Source: Rhizobium aethiopicum (GTDB taxonomy: Bacteria > Pseudomonadota > Alphaproteobacteria > Rhizobiales > Rhizobiaceae). From it: a DNA stretch of 64,000 nucleotides. The notes under the pieces were generated by a model. The model did no database searches and had not been told where the DNA came from. It saw only the letters and a program-made list of their open reading frames with translations. Of the stretch, positions 18,748 to 29,890 are shown one piece after another (the first letter of the stretch is position 1; every line of letters begins with the position of its first letter). Location of the stretch: positions 186,001 to 250,000 of the forward strand of contig NZ_FMAJ01000003.1 in NCBI RefSeq assembly GCF_900094625.1. The letters are read 5' to 3'. Both the position numbers and the translations under genes were made by a program.

Positions 18748-19314
18748 ATGTTCATTCAGACCGAAGCCACGCCGAACCCCGCCACGCAGAAATTCCTGCC
18801 GGGCAAGGTCGTCATGGAAAACGGCACCGCCGAGTTCCGCAGCGCGGAAGAGGCCGAGGCCTCGCCGCTCGCCGCCCGCCTGTTCGAAATTCCAGGCGTC
18901 ACCGGCGTCTATTTTGGCTATGATTTCATTTCCGTCTCCAAAGACAATGCCGAGTGGCAGCATCTTAAGCCGGCTATCCTTGGCTCGATCATGGAGCATT
19001 TCATGTCCGGCAAACCGGTCATGGGCGATGCCTCCATCCTTTCCGAGGACGCCGATGCCGGCGATGAGTTCTTTGATGAAGGCGACGAATCGATCGTGCT
19101 GACCATCAAGGAGCTTCTGGAAACACGCGTGCGCCCAGCCGTCGCCCAGGACGGCGGCGATATCACCTTCCGCGGCTTCAAGGACGGCAAGGTCTATCTG
19201 AACATGAAAGGTTCCTGCTCCGGCTGCCCGTCTTCGACGGCGACGCTGAAGCACGGCGTTCAGAACCTGCTGCGCCATTTCGTTCCCGAAGTGCAGGAAG
19301 TGATTGCCGCTTAA
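18748..19314 (+). CDS. NfuA-type iron-sulfur cluster scaffold (NifU domain)
   Basis: 188-residue protein with an N-terminal Nfu_N domain (FIQTEATPNPATQKFLPG) and a C-terminal NifU domain whose CSGCPSS motif (CxxC, about residue 158) holds a 4Fe-4S cluster for delivery to apoproteins. The ATG at 18748 is chosen because GGAG lies 6 bases before it; an in-frame ATG at 18736 overlaps that ribosome site and is unlikely. This is a housekeeping Nfu, not nitrogenase-linked NifU. Confidence 0.9.
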   Translation: MFIQTEATPNPATQKFLPGKVVMENGTAEFRSAEEAEASPLAARLFEIPGVTGVYFGYDFISVSKDNAEWQHLKPAILGSIMEHFMSGKPVMGDASILSEDADAGDEFFDEGDESIVLTIKELLETRVRPAVAQDGGDITFRGFKDGKVYLNMKGSCSGCPSSTATLKHGVQNLLRHFVPEVQEVIAA

Positions 19315-19401
19315 AATCTCGAATTCGTCCCGGCGTTCATGTCAGGTTCTGCTGGGCGGGTTTATGGTTATGCGACAACAGTTTATTCGGAAATTGATGG
19401 C

Positions 19402-20064
19402 ATGATCGTTCTGGCGCTCGACACCGCAGGTGTGGATTGCGCTGCCGCCGTCTATGACAGCGGCAGGAATACGGTGCTGGGGGAGGCATCGGACATGATC
19501 GGCAAGGGGCACGCTGAACATCTGATTGGTATTGTCGACCGCGCACTCACGCAGGCGGGAATGGCGCTGTCCGATATCGACCGCCTTGCCGTCACGGTCG
19601 GCCCCGGCTCCTTCACCGGTATCCGCGTCGGCGTTGCCGCAGCCCGCGGTTTCGCGCTTTCCCTCAATGTGCCTGTCGTCGGCGTCACTACGCTCGAGGT
19701 GATGGCATCAGCCCAGCGCGAAAAGACGCCCGGCCGCGCGGTGCTGGCGGCGATGGACGCCAAGCGCGACGAAATCTATCTCCAGTCCTTTGCGGCCGAC
19801 GGCGCGCCGCTCGATGCGCCACGGGCGGCAAGCGTCGCCGAGGCCCAGGCTTTCGCCGCCGGCTTCGACGGCGAGATCACCGGTTCGGCAACGTCGCTGC
19901 TGAAGGCCGGCGCCGATGGCGATCACGTCAATGTCTTTCCGATTTCGGTGGTGGCGCGCCTCGGCGCTGCCGCCTCGGCCGATGCCGGAAAGCCGAAGCC
20001 CCTTTATCTGCGCGGACCGGATGCCAAGCCGCAGGCCGGATATGCGATTGCGCGACGAGTGTGA
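19402..20064 (+). CDS. tsaB: tRNA threonylcarbamoyladenosine biosynthesis protein TsaB
   Basis: Non-catalytic partner of TsaD in t6A37 modification of ANN-decoding tRNAs. 220 residues in the ASKHA fold: VLALDTAG at the N-terminus, GPGSFTGIRVGVAAARG (about 69-85) and TLEVMA. ATG at 19402 fits the family N-terminus; the frame could begin at 19339 but the extra residues are not family-like. The stop overlaps the start of rimI. Confidence 0.93.
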   Translation: MIVLALDTAGVDCAAAVYDSGRNTVLGEASDMIGKGHAEHLIGIVDRALTQAGMALSDIDRLAVTVGPGSFTGIRVGVAAARGFALSLNVPVVGVTTLEVMASAQREKTPGRAVLAAMDAKRDEIYLQSFAADGAPLDAPRAASVAEAQAFAAGFDGEITGSATSLLKAGADGDHVNVFPISVVARLGAAASADAGKPKPLYLRGPDAKPQAGYAIARRV

Positions 20065-20561
20065 CCATGCTGGAAGCCTATCTGACGCTGAAGCCGGAAT
20101 TCGAAATCATCGCCATGGAGCGCGAGGATTGCCGCGACGTCGCCGTCCTGCACGGCGAGCGTTTCGCCCGGCCGTGGGGCGACGGCGAATTCCACAGTCT
20201 GCTTTCGCAGGAAACCGTGTTCGGCTTTGTCGCGCGGCAGACCAATGCCATCCTGAAAAAACCCCTGCCCGGCTTTATCCTTGCCCGCCAAGTCGCCGGC
20301 GAGGCCGAAATCCTGACCGTTGCGGTGCAGGCGAAGGTCGCCCGCTCCGGGCTCGGCTGGCGGCTGATGCAGGCAGCGATGCGCGAGGCGCGGGCGCGTG
20401 GCGGCGAGACCATGTTTCTCGAGGTCGACAACGGCAATACGGCGGCTCTCGGCCTCTATCGCAAGCTCGGCTTTGAAAAAGTCGGCGAGCGCCAGGGCTA
20501 TTACAAACAGGAAAACGGCGCCCTTTCCACGGCGCTTGTCATGAAGCGCGTTCTTCGATAG
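20061..20561 (+). CDS. rimI: Ribosomal-protein-alanine N-acetyltransferase RimI
   Basis: GNAT acetyltransferase of 166 residues (GTG at 20061; ATG at 20067 is an alternative two codons in). Acetyl-CoA loop V..K..R.GLGWRLM is seen as VQAKVARSGLGWRLMQAAM, followed by LEVDNGNTAALGLYRKLGFEKVGERQGYY, a strong RimI signature. The tsaB-rimI overlap is conserved widely and is usually translationally coupled. Substrate presumed to be the N-terminal Ala of ribosomal protein S18. Confidence 0.9.
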   Translation: MTMLEAYLTLKPEFEIIAMEREDCRDVAVLHGERFARPWGDGEFHSLLSQETVFGFVARQTNAILKKPLPGFILARQVAGEAEILTVAVQAKVARSGLGWRLMQAAMREARARGGETMFLEVDNGNTAALGLYRKLGFEKVGERQGYYKQENGALSTALVMKRVLR

Positions 20562-20643
20562 TTCCCTGGCGGAGAGATGACATGCGGCCCGGCGCAATGG
20601 CAGCGCAGGCATTGTCGAAACACGAATATCTCTAGAGGCGGCC

Positions 20644-21072
20644 ATGACCGATGTAGCCAAGACCCTTGAGGAGCTTTGCGTCGAACGCGGCATGCGCATG
20701 ACCGAACAGCGCCGCGTGATCGCGCGCATCCTCGAGGATTCGGAAGACCATCCCGACGTCGAAGAGCTTTACCGCCGATCGGTGAAGGTCGACGCGAAGA
20801 TCTCGATCTCGACTGTCTATCGCACCGTCAAGCTGTTCGAGGATGCCGGCATCATTGCCCGCCACGACTTCCGCGACGGGCGCTCGCGCTACGAAACGGT
20901 GCCGGAAGAACATCACGATCACCTCATCGACCTGAAGACCGGCACGGTCATCGAATTCCGCTCGCCGGAGATCGAGGCGCTGCAGGAGCGTATCGCCCGC
21001 GAGCACGGCTTCCAGCTGGTCGACCACCGCCTGGAGCTCTACGGCATTCCATTGAAGAAGGAAGATCTCTGA
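20644..21072 (+). CDS. mur: Fur-family manganese uptake regulator Mur
   Basis: 142-residue Fur-fold repressor. Winged helix with MTEQRRVIARILEDSEDHPDVEELYRR then STVYRTVKLFEDAGII; dimer/metal domain with EEHHDHLIDLKTG and a later EHGF..DHRLELYG. In rhizobia this orthologue senses manganese rather than iron and represses mntH/sitABCD; the iron regulators RirA and Irr are separate genes. No C-terminal CxxC zinc site is present, as expected for alphaproteobacterial Fur/Mur. Its own control is not visible. Confidence 0.88.
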   Translation: MTDVAKTLEELCVERGMRMTEQRRVIARILEDSEDHPDVEELYRRSVKVDAKISISTVYRTVKLFEDAGIIARHDFRDGRSRYETVPEEHHDHLIDLKTGTVIEFRSPEIEALQERIAREHGFQLVDHRLELYGIPLKKEDL

Positions 21073-21090
21073 AGCGATGGCAGCCCCGGA

Positions 21091-21897
21091 GTGCCGCATT
21101 TGATCGCCTGGCTGCGCATCGCCTCTGCTGCGGTCGTCATCCTGGCCGTCAGCATCGTACTCGTGCCGCTGCAGGTGCTGGCGCTGCACTTCGACTGGCG
21201 GTTGCGCCGTTGGCTTCCGCGCGTCTGGCATCGCATCGTCTGCTATTGCCTCGGCATTCGCGTCCGCGTGACCGGCAGGCTGGAAAACCGCCGGCCGCTG
21301 ATGCTCTGTTCCAACCATTCCTCCTGGATGGACATCATGGTGATGTCGGCCGTTGCCGACGTCGCCTTTATCGCCAAGATCGAGGTGCGCGACTGGCCGA
21401 TCTTCGGCACGCTCGCCAAACTGCAGAAAAGCGTTTTCGTCGTGCGTGAGGAAAAGCGCAAGACCGGCCATCAGGCGAACGAGATCGCCGGGCGCATGGC
21501 CAACGGCGAGATCGTCGTGCTCTTTCCCGAGGGGACGACGTCGGACGGCAACCGGCTGCTGGACGTCAAGTCCTCTCTGTTCGGCGCAGCTGCGATGGCC
21601 GTGCCCACTTCGCCGACCGGAACGGTCGTGGTGCAGCCGGTGGCTATCGCCTACACCCGGGTGCACGGTATCGCCATGGGGCGCTATCATCGCCCGCTCG
21701 CTGCCTGGCCGGGCGATATCGAGCTCCTGCCGCACCTTATCGATATCGTGCGATGCGGTGCCATCGATGCGGAGGTTTCCTTCGGCGAGGCGGTAGAATA
21801 CCGCGCCGACACCAAGCGCAAGGAAGTGAGTGCGACGATCGCTCTCCGCATCCGCAACCTGCTCAACAGCTGCCTGCGCGGGCGTGAAATCTCCTGA
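21091..21897 (+). CDS. olsA: Lyso-ornithine lipid O-acyltransferase OlsA (PlsC-like)
   Basis: Membrane acyltransferase of 268 residues with an N-terminal hydrophobic anchor (about 4-27) and the PlsC-family HX4D motif in SNHSSWMDIM (about 77-86), plus FPEGTTSDGNRLL (about 147-159). In S. meliloti the gene beside miaB is olsA, which O-acylates lyso-ornithine lipid and can also act as 1-acyl-glycerol-3-phosphate acyltransferase. GTG start 18 bases after mur; the ribosome site is modest. Dual PlsC activity cannot be excluded. Confidence 0.82.
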   Translation: MPHLIAWLRIASAAVVILAVSIVLVPLQVLALHFDWRLRRWLPRVWHRIVCYCLGIRVRVTGRLENRRPLMLCSNHSSWMDIMVMSAVADVAFIAKIEVRDWPIFGTLAKLQKSVFVVREEKRKTGHQANEIAGRMANGEIVVLFPEGTTSDGNRLLDVKSSLFGAAAMAVPTSPTGTVVVQPVAIAYTRVHGIAMGRYHRPLAAWPGDIELLPHLIDIVRCGAIDAEVSFGEAVEYRADTKRKEVSATIALRIRNLLNSCLRGREIS

Positions 21898-22036
21898 AGC
21901 CTTTCCGTTTTTCTTCGAATTGCGGGAATGCTCCATCTCATTGTTTCCGCACAAATCCGCTGCACATTTTTGCTGGACTTGCTCGAAAACAAGATTTCGA
22001 TTTTCTCGGGCGGCAAAAACCACTAAATAGCGCGCC

Positions 22037-23446
22037 ATGACACAGGACAGCGCCCTTCTTCAGGCCCCGGAGGTTTCTCTCCGCGATGGCAGCAACAGCC
22101 GCAAAGTCTTCATCAAGACCTACGGCTGCCAGATGAACGTCTACGATTCCACACGCATGAGCGATGCGCTCGCCCGCGACGGTTACGAGCCGACGGAAGA
22201 TATGGAAGAGGCTGACCTCGTCCTCCTCAACACCTGCCATATAAGAGAGAAGGCGGCCGAGAAGGTTTATTCGGCGCTCGGACGGCTGCGCGAGATGAAA
22301 AAGAAGAAGGCGGCGGACGGCCGGGAGATGATGATCGGCGTTGCCGGCTGCGTCGCCCAGGCCGAAGGCGAGGAGATCCTGCGCCGCGCACCGGCCGTCG
22401 ACGTCGTCATCGGCCCGCAGACCTACCACCGCCTGCCGGAGGCGCTGCGCCGGGCCAAGGAGGGCCAGCGCATCGTCGATACGGAATATGCGATCGAGGA
22501 TAAGTTCGAGCATCTGCCGATTGCCGAGAGCCGCAAGATCCGCGCCCGCGGCGTCACCGCCTTCCTGACGGTGCAGGAGGGCTGCGACAAGTTCTGCACC
22601 TTCTGCGTCGTGCCCTATACGCGCGGTTCGGAAGTGTCGCGGCCGGTTTCCCAGATCGTCGAGGAGGCCGAAAAGCTGGTCGAGGGGGGCGTGCGCGAAA
22701 TCACCCTGCTTGGCCAGAACGTCAATGCCTGGCATGGCGCAGGACCCGGCGGCGAGGCGTGGAGCCTCGGCGACCTCCTCTACCGCCTTGCCGAGATCCC
22801 CGGCCTTGCCCGGCTGCGTTATACCACAAGCCACCCGCGCGACATGGACGACCGGCTGATCGAGGCCCATCGCGACCTGAGGGCGCTGATGCCCTATCTG
22901 CACCTGCCGGTGCAATCGGGCTCCGACAGGATCCTCAAAGCGATGAACCGGCGCCACACGGCGGCCGAATATCTCGCTTTGATCGGGCGCATCCGCGCGG
23001 TGCGGCCCGACATTGCGCTATCGGGCGATTTCATCACCGGTTTTCCGGGGGAGACAGATGCCGATTTTGAGGATACACTCGGACTTGTGGCGGAGGTTCG
23101 CTATGCGCAGGCCTTCTCGTTCAAATACTCTACTCGGCCGGGTACGCCCGGCGCGGAACTGAAGGACCAGGTGCCGGAAGAGATCAAGGCAGAACGGCTG
23201 GAACGCCTGCAAGCGCTTCTTCTGAAGCAGCAGCAGGAATTTGCCGAATCCTGCATCGGCAAGGAGATCGATCTGCTGCTCGAAAAGCCCGGCCGCATGC
23301 CCGGCCAACTGATCGGACGCTCGCCCTGGCTTCAATCCGTGAATGTTGATGCAAAAGCATCGCAAATCGGTGACATTATCAAAGTGCGAATCACCGGAAC
23401 CGGAACGAACAGCCTGTTTGCCGAACGCGCAGAGGCTGCGGTCTAA
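22037..23446 (+). CDS. miaB: tRNA-2-methylthio-N6-dimethylallyladenosine synthase MiaB
   Basis: Radical-SAM methylthiotransferase acting on i6A37 of tRNA. 469 residues: UPF0004 domain with [11 protein letters not shown] and the Cys in [10 protein letters not shown], radical-SAM core with [15 protein letters not shown] (CxxxCxxC, about 184-198), and C-terminal TRAM domain (about 380-445). Both 4Fe-4S clusters can be coordinated. Followed 18 bases later by phoH. Confidence 0.96.
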   Translation: MTQDSALLQAPEVSLRDGSNSRKVFIKTYGCQMNVYDSTRMSDALARDGYEPTEDMEEADLVLLNTCHIREKAAEKVYSALGRLREMKKKKAADGREMMIGVAGCVAQAEGEEILRRAPAVDVVIGPQTYHRLPEALRRAKEGQRIVDTEYAIEDKFEHLPIAESRKIRARGVTAFLTVQEGCDKFCTFCVVPYTRGSEVSRPVSQIVEEAEKLVEGGVREITLLGQNVNAWHGAGPGGEAWSLGDLLYRLAEIPGLARLRYTTSHPRDMDDRLIEAHRDLRALMPYLHLPVQSGSDRILKAMNRRHTAAEYLALIGRIRAVRPDIALSGDFITGFPGETDADFEDTLGLVAEVRYAQAFSFKYSTRPGTPGAELKDQVPEEIKAERLERLQALLLKQQQEFAESCIGKEIDLLLEKPGRMPGQLIGRSPWLQSVNVDAKASQIGDIIKVRITGTGTNSLFAERAEAAV

Positions 23447-23464
23447 CCCAAGGAGCCCGACCGC

Positions 23465-24517
23465 TTGAACGGACAAGAATTGGTTTCTTCTTCACCGCGC
23501 CACCCCCGCCCGCCGAGCGACACCAATCACTTCGTCCTGACGTTCGAGAACAATCGGTTCGCCAGCGAACTTTTCGGCCAGTTCGACCAGAACCTCAAGC
23601 TGCTCGAGGAGCGGCTGAATATCGATGCGCGGGCGCGCGGCAATTCCGTCGTCATCTCGGGTGATGTCGTCACCACCAACCAAGCGCGGCGCACGCTCGA
23701 TTATCTCTATGAAAAGCTTCAGAAAGGCGGCAGCGTGGAACGATCCGACGTCGAGGGAGCAATCCGCATGGCGGTCGCCGCCGACGATCAGCTCAGCCTT
23801 CCCACCATGGAGCGCAAGGCCAAGCTGACGATGGCGCAGATCTCGACGCGCAAGAAGACGATCATCGCACGCACGCCGACTCAGGACGCCTATATCAGGG
23901 CGCTCGAACGCGCCGAACTCGTCTTCGGCGTCGGCCCGGCCGGCACCGGCAAGACCTATCTCGCCGTCGCGCATGCCGCCCAGCTGCTGGAGCGCGGCGC
24001 GGTGGAGAAGATCATCCTGTCGCGCCCGGCGGTCGAGGCCGGCGAGCGCCTCGGCTTCCTGCCCGGCGACATGAAGGAAAAGGTCGATCCCTATCTTCGT
24101 CCGCTCTATGACGCACTTTACGACATGATCCCGGCAGACAAGGTCGACCGGGCGATCACCGCCGGCGTCATCGAAATTGCGCCGCTGGCCTTCATGCGCG
24201 GCCGCACGCTCGCCAACGCCGCCATCATCCTCGACGAGGCGCAGAATACGACGTCGATGCAGATGAAGATGTTCCTGACACGTCTCGGCGAAAATGCCCG
24301 CATGATCGTGACCGGCGACCCGAGTCAGATCGACCTGCCGCGCGGCGTCAAATCCGGCCTCGTCGAAGCCCTGGAACTGCTGAACGGCGTCGAGGGCATC
24401 TCGATCGTGCGCTTCAAGGATACCGACGTCGTACGCCACCCGCTGGTCGGCCGCATCGTCAGAGCCTATGACGCCACCTATCTTGTCGAAGCCGAAGAAA
24501 TCGGCCGGCAGGACTGA
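23465..24517 (+). CDS. PhoH-like ATPase (YbeZ family)
   Basis: 350-residue P-loop protein with an N-terminal KH-like extension and Walker [12 protein letters not shown] (about 158-168), Walker [10 protein letters not shown] and sensor motif [11 protein letters not shown]. It is the usual partner of YbeY in rRNA maturation and RNA quality control. TTG is used as start; GAGCCCG-type ribosome site is weak. Its stop overlaps the start of ybeY (ATGG), indicating coupling. Confidence 0.9.
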   Translation: MNGQELVSSSPRHPRPPSDTNHFVLTFENNRFASELFGQFDQNLKLLEERLNIDARARGNSVVISGDVVTTNQARRTLDYLYEKLQKGGSVERSDVEGAIRMAVAADDQLSLPTMERKAKLTMAQISTRKKTIIARTPTQDAYIRALERAELVFGVGPAGTGKTYLAVAHAAQLLERGAVEKIILSRPAVEAGERLGFLPGDMKEKVDPYLRPLYDALYDMIPADKVDRAITAGVIEIAPLAFMRGRTLANAAIILDEAQNTTSMQMKMFLTRLGENARMIVTGDPSQIDLPRGVKSGLVEALELLNGVEGISIVRFKDTDVVRHPLVGRIVRAYDATYLVEAEEIGRQD

Positions 24518-25032
24518 TGGCCGAACTCGACATCCAGATCAGCATCGAGAATATCGGCTGGCCGGGCGAGGAGACGCTGCTGGTCTTTTGCGAGCGCGTC
24601 CTCGGCGCGGCGGTGGTTTATCTCAGCGACAGCGAGAAGCAGCCCTTTCCGAAGATGCCGCCCGAGGTCTCGCTTGTTTTCACCGACGATGCCTCGATCC
24701 AGGACATCAACGCCGAGTGGCGCGGCAAGGACAAGGCGACCAACGTGCTCTCCTTTCCCGCCTTTCCGGTTCAACCCGGCAAGATGCCCGGTCCGATGCT
24801 CGGCGACATCATCATCGCCCGGGAGACGGTGGAGCGCGAAGCCCATGAGCTCGAAAAGAGTTTCGACGATCACCTGACCCATCTTCTGGTCCATGGTTTC
24901 TTGCATCTTCTCGGCTACGACCATATGAATAATGCCGAAGCCGAAATTATGGAGGGGCTGGAGACTCGCATTTTGGCGCAGCTCGGCCTATCTGATCCCT
25001 ATGAGGGTCAAGACCTTAAAATGGAACCATGA
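24517..25032 (+). CDS. ybeY: Endoribonuclease YbeY
   Basis: 171-residue single-strand endoribonuclease for 16S rRNA 3' processing and ribosome quality control. The zinc motif [11 protein letters not shown] (His-x3-His-x5-His) is near residues 126-136. Overlaps phoH upstream and the CBS-domain gene downstream by four bases each, so the three are a translationally coupled set. Confidence 0.95.
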   Translation: MAELDIQISIENIGWPGEETLLVFCERVLGAAVVYLSDSEKQPFPKMPPEVSLVFTDDASIQDINAEWRGKDKATNVLSFPAFPVQPGKMPGPMLGDIIIARETVEREAHELEKSFDDHLTHLLVHGFLHLLGYDHMNNAEAEIMEGLETRILAQLGLSDPYEGQDLKMEP

Positions 25033-26174
25033 GCGACTTTACGACGAAGCCGGCGGCAGACGCCAAGGACTCCGAGCCATCCTCTTCTTCTGACGAGGCG
25101 GGCAGTAGTAGTCGGCCATCCGGCCGATCCCAATCCTTCTGGTCGCGCGCCGCCCGCATTCTCCGCCCGCAACAGGGCTCGCGGCTGCGCGAGGACCTTG
25201 CCGACGCGCTGATGACCGATGCGGCCGGCGACGACGCCTTTTCGCCCGACGAACGGGCAATGCTGCACAATATCCTGCGCTTTCGCGAAGTGCGCGTCGC
25301 CGACGTGATGGTGCCACGCGCCGATATCGAGGCGGTGGACCAGAACATCACAATCGGCGAGCTGATGATCCTTTTCGAGGAATCCGGCCGCTCGCGCATG
25401 CCCGTCTATGCCGATACGCTCGACGATCCGCGCGGCATGGTGCATATCCGCGACCTGCTCTCCTATGTCGCCAAGCAGGCGCGCAACAAACGCCGCGGCC
25501 CGGCAAAGCCGGCCGTTGCAGGGCCGGCGATCGAAGTCGCGCCCGAACACATCCAGAAGCCGCCGCGTTCGGTCAAGCCGAATTTCGATCTTGCCCGGGT
25601 CGACCTGCAGAAGACGCTGGCCGAGGCCGGCATCATCCGCAAGATCCTGTTCGTGCCGCCGTCGATGCTGGCCTCCGACCTCCTGCGCCGCATGCAGGTG
25701 AACCGCACGCAGATGGCGCTCGTCATCGACGAATATGGCGGCACCGACGGTCTCGCCTCGCACGAGGACATCGTCGAGATGGTGGTCGGCGACATCGATG
25801 ATGAACATGACGACGAAGAGGTGATGTTCAAGCGCGTCGCTGAAGACGTCTTCGTCGCCGATGCCCGCGTCGAGCTGGAAGAGATCGCCGAAGCGATCGG
25901 ACCGGATTTCGACATCAGCGAACAGGTCGATGAGGTCGATACGCTCGGCGGGCTGATTTTCTCCGCGCTCGGCCGCATCCCCGTGCGCGGCGAAGTGGTC
26001 CAGGCCCTGCCGAATTTCGAGTTCCACATCCTCGACGCCGATCCGCGCCGCATCAAGCGGCTGCGCATCACCCGCAAGCGCCACGCGATCCGCCGTCGCG
26101 CCAAGGAGGCTGGCGACATCACGCCCGGCTCCGAAGCGAGCGACGACCGGCCTGCCGAATCGACCGCAAACTAG
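25029..26174 (+). CDS. CBS-domain CorC/HlyC-type hemolysin-like protein
   Basis: 381-residue cytosolic protein: low-complexity Ser-rich N-terminus, two CBS domains (about 95-150 and 205-265; motif [15 protein letters not shown], then [16 protein letters not shown]) and a C-terminal CorC_HlyC domain (about 285-355). Such YbeX/CorC proteins are linked to ribosome function or divalent-metal transport. No membrane segments, so this is the soluble type. Conserved place between ybeY and lnt. Confidence 0.88.
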   Translation: MSDFTTKPAADAKDSEPSSSSDEAGSSSRPSGRSQSFWSRAARILRPQQGSRLREDLADALMTDAAGDDAFSPDERAMLHNILRFREVRVADVMVPRADIEAVDQNITIGELMILFEESGRSRMPVYADTLDDPRGMVHIRDLLSYVAKQARNKRRGPAKPAVAGPAIEVAPEHIQKPPRSVKPNFDLARVDLQKTLAEAGIIRKILFVPPSMLASDLLRRMQVNRTQMALVIDEYGGTDGLASHEDIVEMVVGDIDDEHDDEEVMFKRVAEDVFVADARVELEEIAEAIGPDFDISEQVDEVDTLGGLIFSALGRIPVRGEVVQALPNFEFHILDADPRRIKRLRITRKRHAIRRRAKEAGDITPGSEASDDRPAESTAN

Positions 26175-26283
26175 CGGATCACCCGCACATCATTCCGATA
26201 TTCGGGCCGATGCGTAACGGGACAAAGAGCCGCTTTTTTGAAAGACTGCGAATGGGTTGATTCGCGGTTTGATGGGAGTGCGC

Positions 26284-27888
26284 ATGGAGCGGCTTGCGGA
26301 CAGGGTTATCCTCGTCTGGGGGATCAAACGGTCGTTGCTAGCCGTCGCCGCCGGGGCATTCGCCGTACTGGCGCTGCCGCCTTTCGGCTTTTTCGCGGCG
26401 ATGTTCCTCTCCTTCACGCTGCTCGTCTGGCTGATCGACGGCGCGGCGGCTTCTCCTGAAAGCGGCCTGATCGGCAGGCTATGGCCGGCCTTTGCCGTCG
26501 GTTGGCTGTTCGGCCTCGGCTATTTCGTCGCCGGCCTCTGGTGGCTTGGCCATGCGTTGCTGGTCGATCAGGAGGATTTTGCCTGGGCCCTGCCCTTGGC
26601 AGTCCTCGGACTGCCGGCCTGTCTTGCGATCTTCTACGGGCTGGCGACCGCCCTTGCCCGAATCGTCTGGTCCGACGGCATGGGACGGATCGCCGCACTT
26701 GCCGCAAGTTTCGGCCTGATGGAATGGCTTCGAGGCGTGATCTTCACCGGCTTTCCCTGGAACGCCGTCGGCTACGGGATTATGCCCGTTCCGCTGATGA
26801 TGCAGTCGGCGCATGTGATCGGCGCGATGGGGGTGACGGCGCTTGCCGTCTTCGTCTTTTCCGCGCCAGCCCTTATCGGGACGCGGCAGGGCGCGAAGCC
26901 GGGTATCGCGCTCGCCGCCCTGCTGTTTGCCGCCCATCTCGGTTACGGCGCCTATGCGCTTTATCTCGCGCCGCGGCCCGACCCATTGCCCGCAGACAAG
27001 CGGCCGGTGGTGCGGCTGGTGCAGCCGGCCATCGACCAGGCGGCGAAGATGGACAATGACGCCGACCGAAATGCGATTTTCGAAACGCATCTGAAGCTTT
27101 CGACCGAAGCGCCCAGGAATGGCGGACGCAAGCCCGACATCATCGTCTGGCCGGAAACCTCCATCCCCTTCATCCTGACGGACAACCAGGATGCGCTGAC
27201 GCGGATCGCCGATACGCTCGACGACAACCAGTTCCTGATCGCCGGCGCCGTGCGAGCCGAGGAGATGGGGCCGGGCACACCGGTGCGCTACTACAATTCC
27301 ATCTACGTGATCGACGGCCGCGGCCAGATCATCGCCGCCTCCGATAAGGTGCATCTCGTGCCGTTCGGCGAATATCTGCCTTTTGAGGACATGCTGACCG
27401 AATTCGGCATCCAGAACGTCGTCGAGATCCCGGGCGGATTTTCGGCCGCCGCAAGCCGGCACCTGCTGGCGCTGCCCGGCGGGCTCAATCTCTATCCGCT
27501 GATCTGCTACGAGATCATCTTTCCGGGCGAGATGACCGGCGACATAAGTGATGCGAATGCGATCCTCAATATCACCAACGACGCCTGGTTCGGCATCACG
27601 CCCGGGCCCTATCAACATTTCCAGCAGGCCCGCGTGCGGGCAATCGAGACCGGCCTGCCGCTGATTCGCGATGCCAACAACGGCATTTCAGCGCTGGTGA
27701 ACGCCCATGGGGAAATTATCGCGGGCCTCGATCTTGGTGAGACCGGCTTTATTGATGCAACTGTTGATGGGCTCGGCAATGGGTTCGGAACAACATACCC
27801 CCATCAGACATACTTCTGGTTGACCGAAGCCCTGCTGATTTTGATTGCGCTAGTTTCACGCGGAGGTTTTATTTCGGGGTTGAATTGA
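26284..27888 (+). CDS. lnt: Apolipoprotein N-acyltransferase Lnt (ActA)
   Basis: Integral inner-membrane enzyme of about 534 residues that N-acylates the lipoprotein N-terminal Cys. Six to eight membrane segments precede a nitrilase-type domain with Glu in VWPETSIPF, Lys in DKVHLVPFGEYLPF and catalytic Cys in LICYEIIFPGEM. ATG at 26284 gives the family N-terminus MERLADRV; the frame extends to 26257. In S. meliloti this gene was found as actA, needed for acid tolerance, and is followed by phrR, as here. Confidence 0.93.
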   Translation: MERLADRVILVWGIKRSLLAVAAGAFAVLALPPFGFFAAMFLSFTLLVWLIDGAAASPESGLIGRLWPAFAVGWLFGLGYFVAGLWWLGHALLVDQEDFAWALPLAVLGLPACLAIFYGLATALARIVWSDGMGRIAALAASFGLMEWLRGVIFTGFPWNAVGYGIMPVPLMMQSAHVIGAMGVTALAVFVFSAPALIGTRQGAKPGIALAALLFAAHLGYGAYALYLAPRPDPLPADKRPVVRLVQPAIDQAAKMDNDADRNAIFETHLKLSTEAPRNGGRKPDIIVWPETSIPFILTDNQDALTRIADTLDDNQFLIAGAVRAEEMGPGTPVRYYNSIYVIDGRGQIIAASDKVHLVPFGEYLPFEDMLTEFGIQNVVEIPGGFSAAASRHLLALPGGLNLYPLICYEIIFPGEMTGDISDANAILNITNDAWFGITPGPYQHFQQARVRAIETGLPLIRDANNGISALVNAHGEIIAGLDLGETGFIDATVDGLGNGFGTTYPHQTYFWLTEALLILIALVSRGGFISGLN

Positions 27889-28038
27889 CCAAAAACCCCT
27901 AAAATTGCATAGTGGTATCAATCGGCGTTCTTAACGTATGTTTATCGGCGGGTTCCCGCTGCTTACAACGTGGCGTTTTGGGATGGATCAGGGGCATGCC
28001 GGTTAGAAACAGTTGAAATTCGTAGCTAGGGCACGACC

Positions 28039-28458
28039 ATGATAGAAAACAAGAAGAAGCCTAATCCGATCGATATCCATGTTGGCAGCCGCATTCGTCT
28101 TCGCCGAACGATGTTGGGCATGAGCCAGGAGAAGCTTGGCGAAAGTCTCGGCATCACCTTCCAGCAGATCCAGAAATATGAGAAGGGCACCAACCGCGTC
28201 GGCGCAAGCCGTCTGCAGAACATCTCGAGCATCCTCAATGTGCCGGTCTCCTTCTTCTTCGAGGATGCGCCGGGCGAACATTCCGGCGCCATCGGCGGCA
28301 TGGCGGAAGCCTCCAGCTCGAATTACGTCGTCGACTTCCTCTCCTCCTCGGAGGGTCTGCAGCTCAACCGCGCCTTCGTCAAAATTTCCGACCCCAAGGT
28401 TCGCCGCAAGGTCGTGGAACTGGTAAAGGCGCTCGCTGCCGAAGCCGACGCTGACTGA
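28039..28458 (+). CDS. praR: XRE-family regulator PraR/PhrR
   Basis: 139-residue DNA-binding protein with a Cro/CI helix-turn-helix (about 15-70: IRLRRTMLGMSQEKLGESLG and FQQIQKYEKGTNRVGASRL). The sequence and the place downstream of lnt/actA match PhrR of S. meliloti (low-pH inducible) and PraR of R. leguminosarum, which represses quorum-sensing and adhesin genes and so affects biofilm and root attachment. It has 150 bases of leader after lnt and its own terminator, so it is probably a separate transcript. A large adhesin-type gene begins at 63656 in this window. Confidence 0.87.
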   Translation: MIENKKKPNPIDIHVGSRIRLRRTMLGMSQEKLGESLGITFQQIQKYEKGTNRVGASRLQNISSILNVPVSFFFEDAPGEHSGAIGGMAEASSSNYVVDFLSSSEGLQLNRAFVKISDPKVRRKVVELVKALAAEADAD

Positions 28459-28480
28459 TCCAGCTCCCGTTGCAGAATGG

Positions 28481-28507
28481 AAAGGCGGTCGAAAGGCCGC
28501 CTTTTTT
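28481..28507 (+). terminator. Rho-independent terminator of praR
   Basis: A 10-bp stem, AAAGGCGGTC against GGCCGCCTTT with one G-T wobble, is closed by a GAAA tetraloop and followed by six T residues. It lies 22 bases after the praR stop and separates praR from metK. Confidence 0.9.
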
Positions 28508-28541
28508 GCGTTTTTGAGGCAAAATTTGTCATTTCGCCGCA

Positions 28542-28563
28542 GATATAAAGATATATTTATGTC
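28542..28563. promoter_or_regulatory. Palindrome upstream of metK, SahR-like operator candidate
   Basis: Imperfect 22-base dyad, GATATAAAGAT and ATATTTATGTC, with 8 of 11 arm positions paired. It lies 74-95 bases before the metK start. From memory, ATAAAGAT-type palindromes are predicted operators of ArsR-family S-adenosylhomocysteine-responsive regulators controlling SAM-cycle genes in alphaproteobacteria. A role in metK control is an inference from position and similarity. Confidence 0.45.
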
Positions 28564-28636
28564 CTTGTGCGCTTGTCATCGGCGCCCGAACTGAGTACCT
28601 ACTAGCTGGCTTTTATTCTTTGAGGGGAATCCCGGA

Positions 28637-29886
<1,250 letters not shown>

Positions 29887-29890
<4 letters not shown>

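Noticed and set aside
28508..28636. SAM riboswitch upstream of metK
   Set aside because: I could not build a SAM-II or SAM/SAH pseudoknot from the sequence; the short AT-rich palindrome explains the signal better as a protein site.
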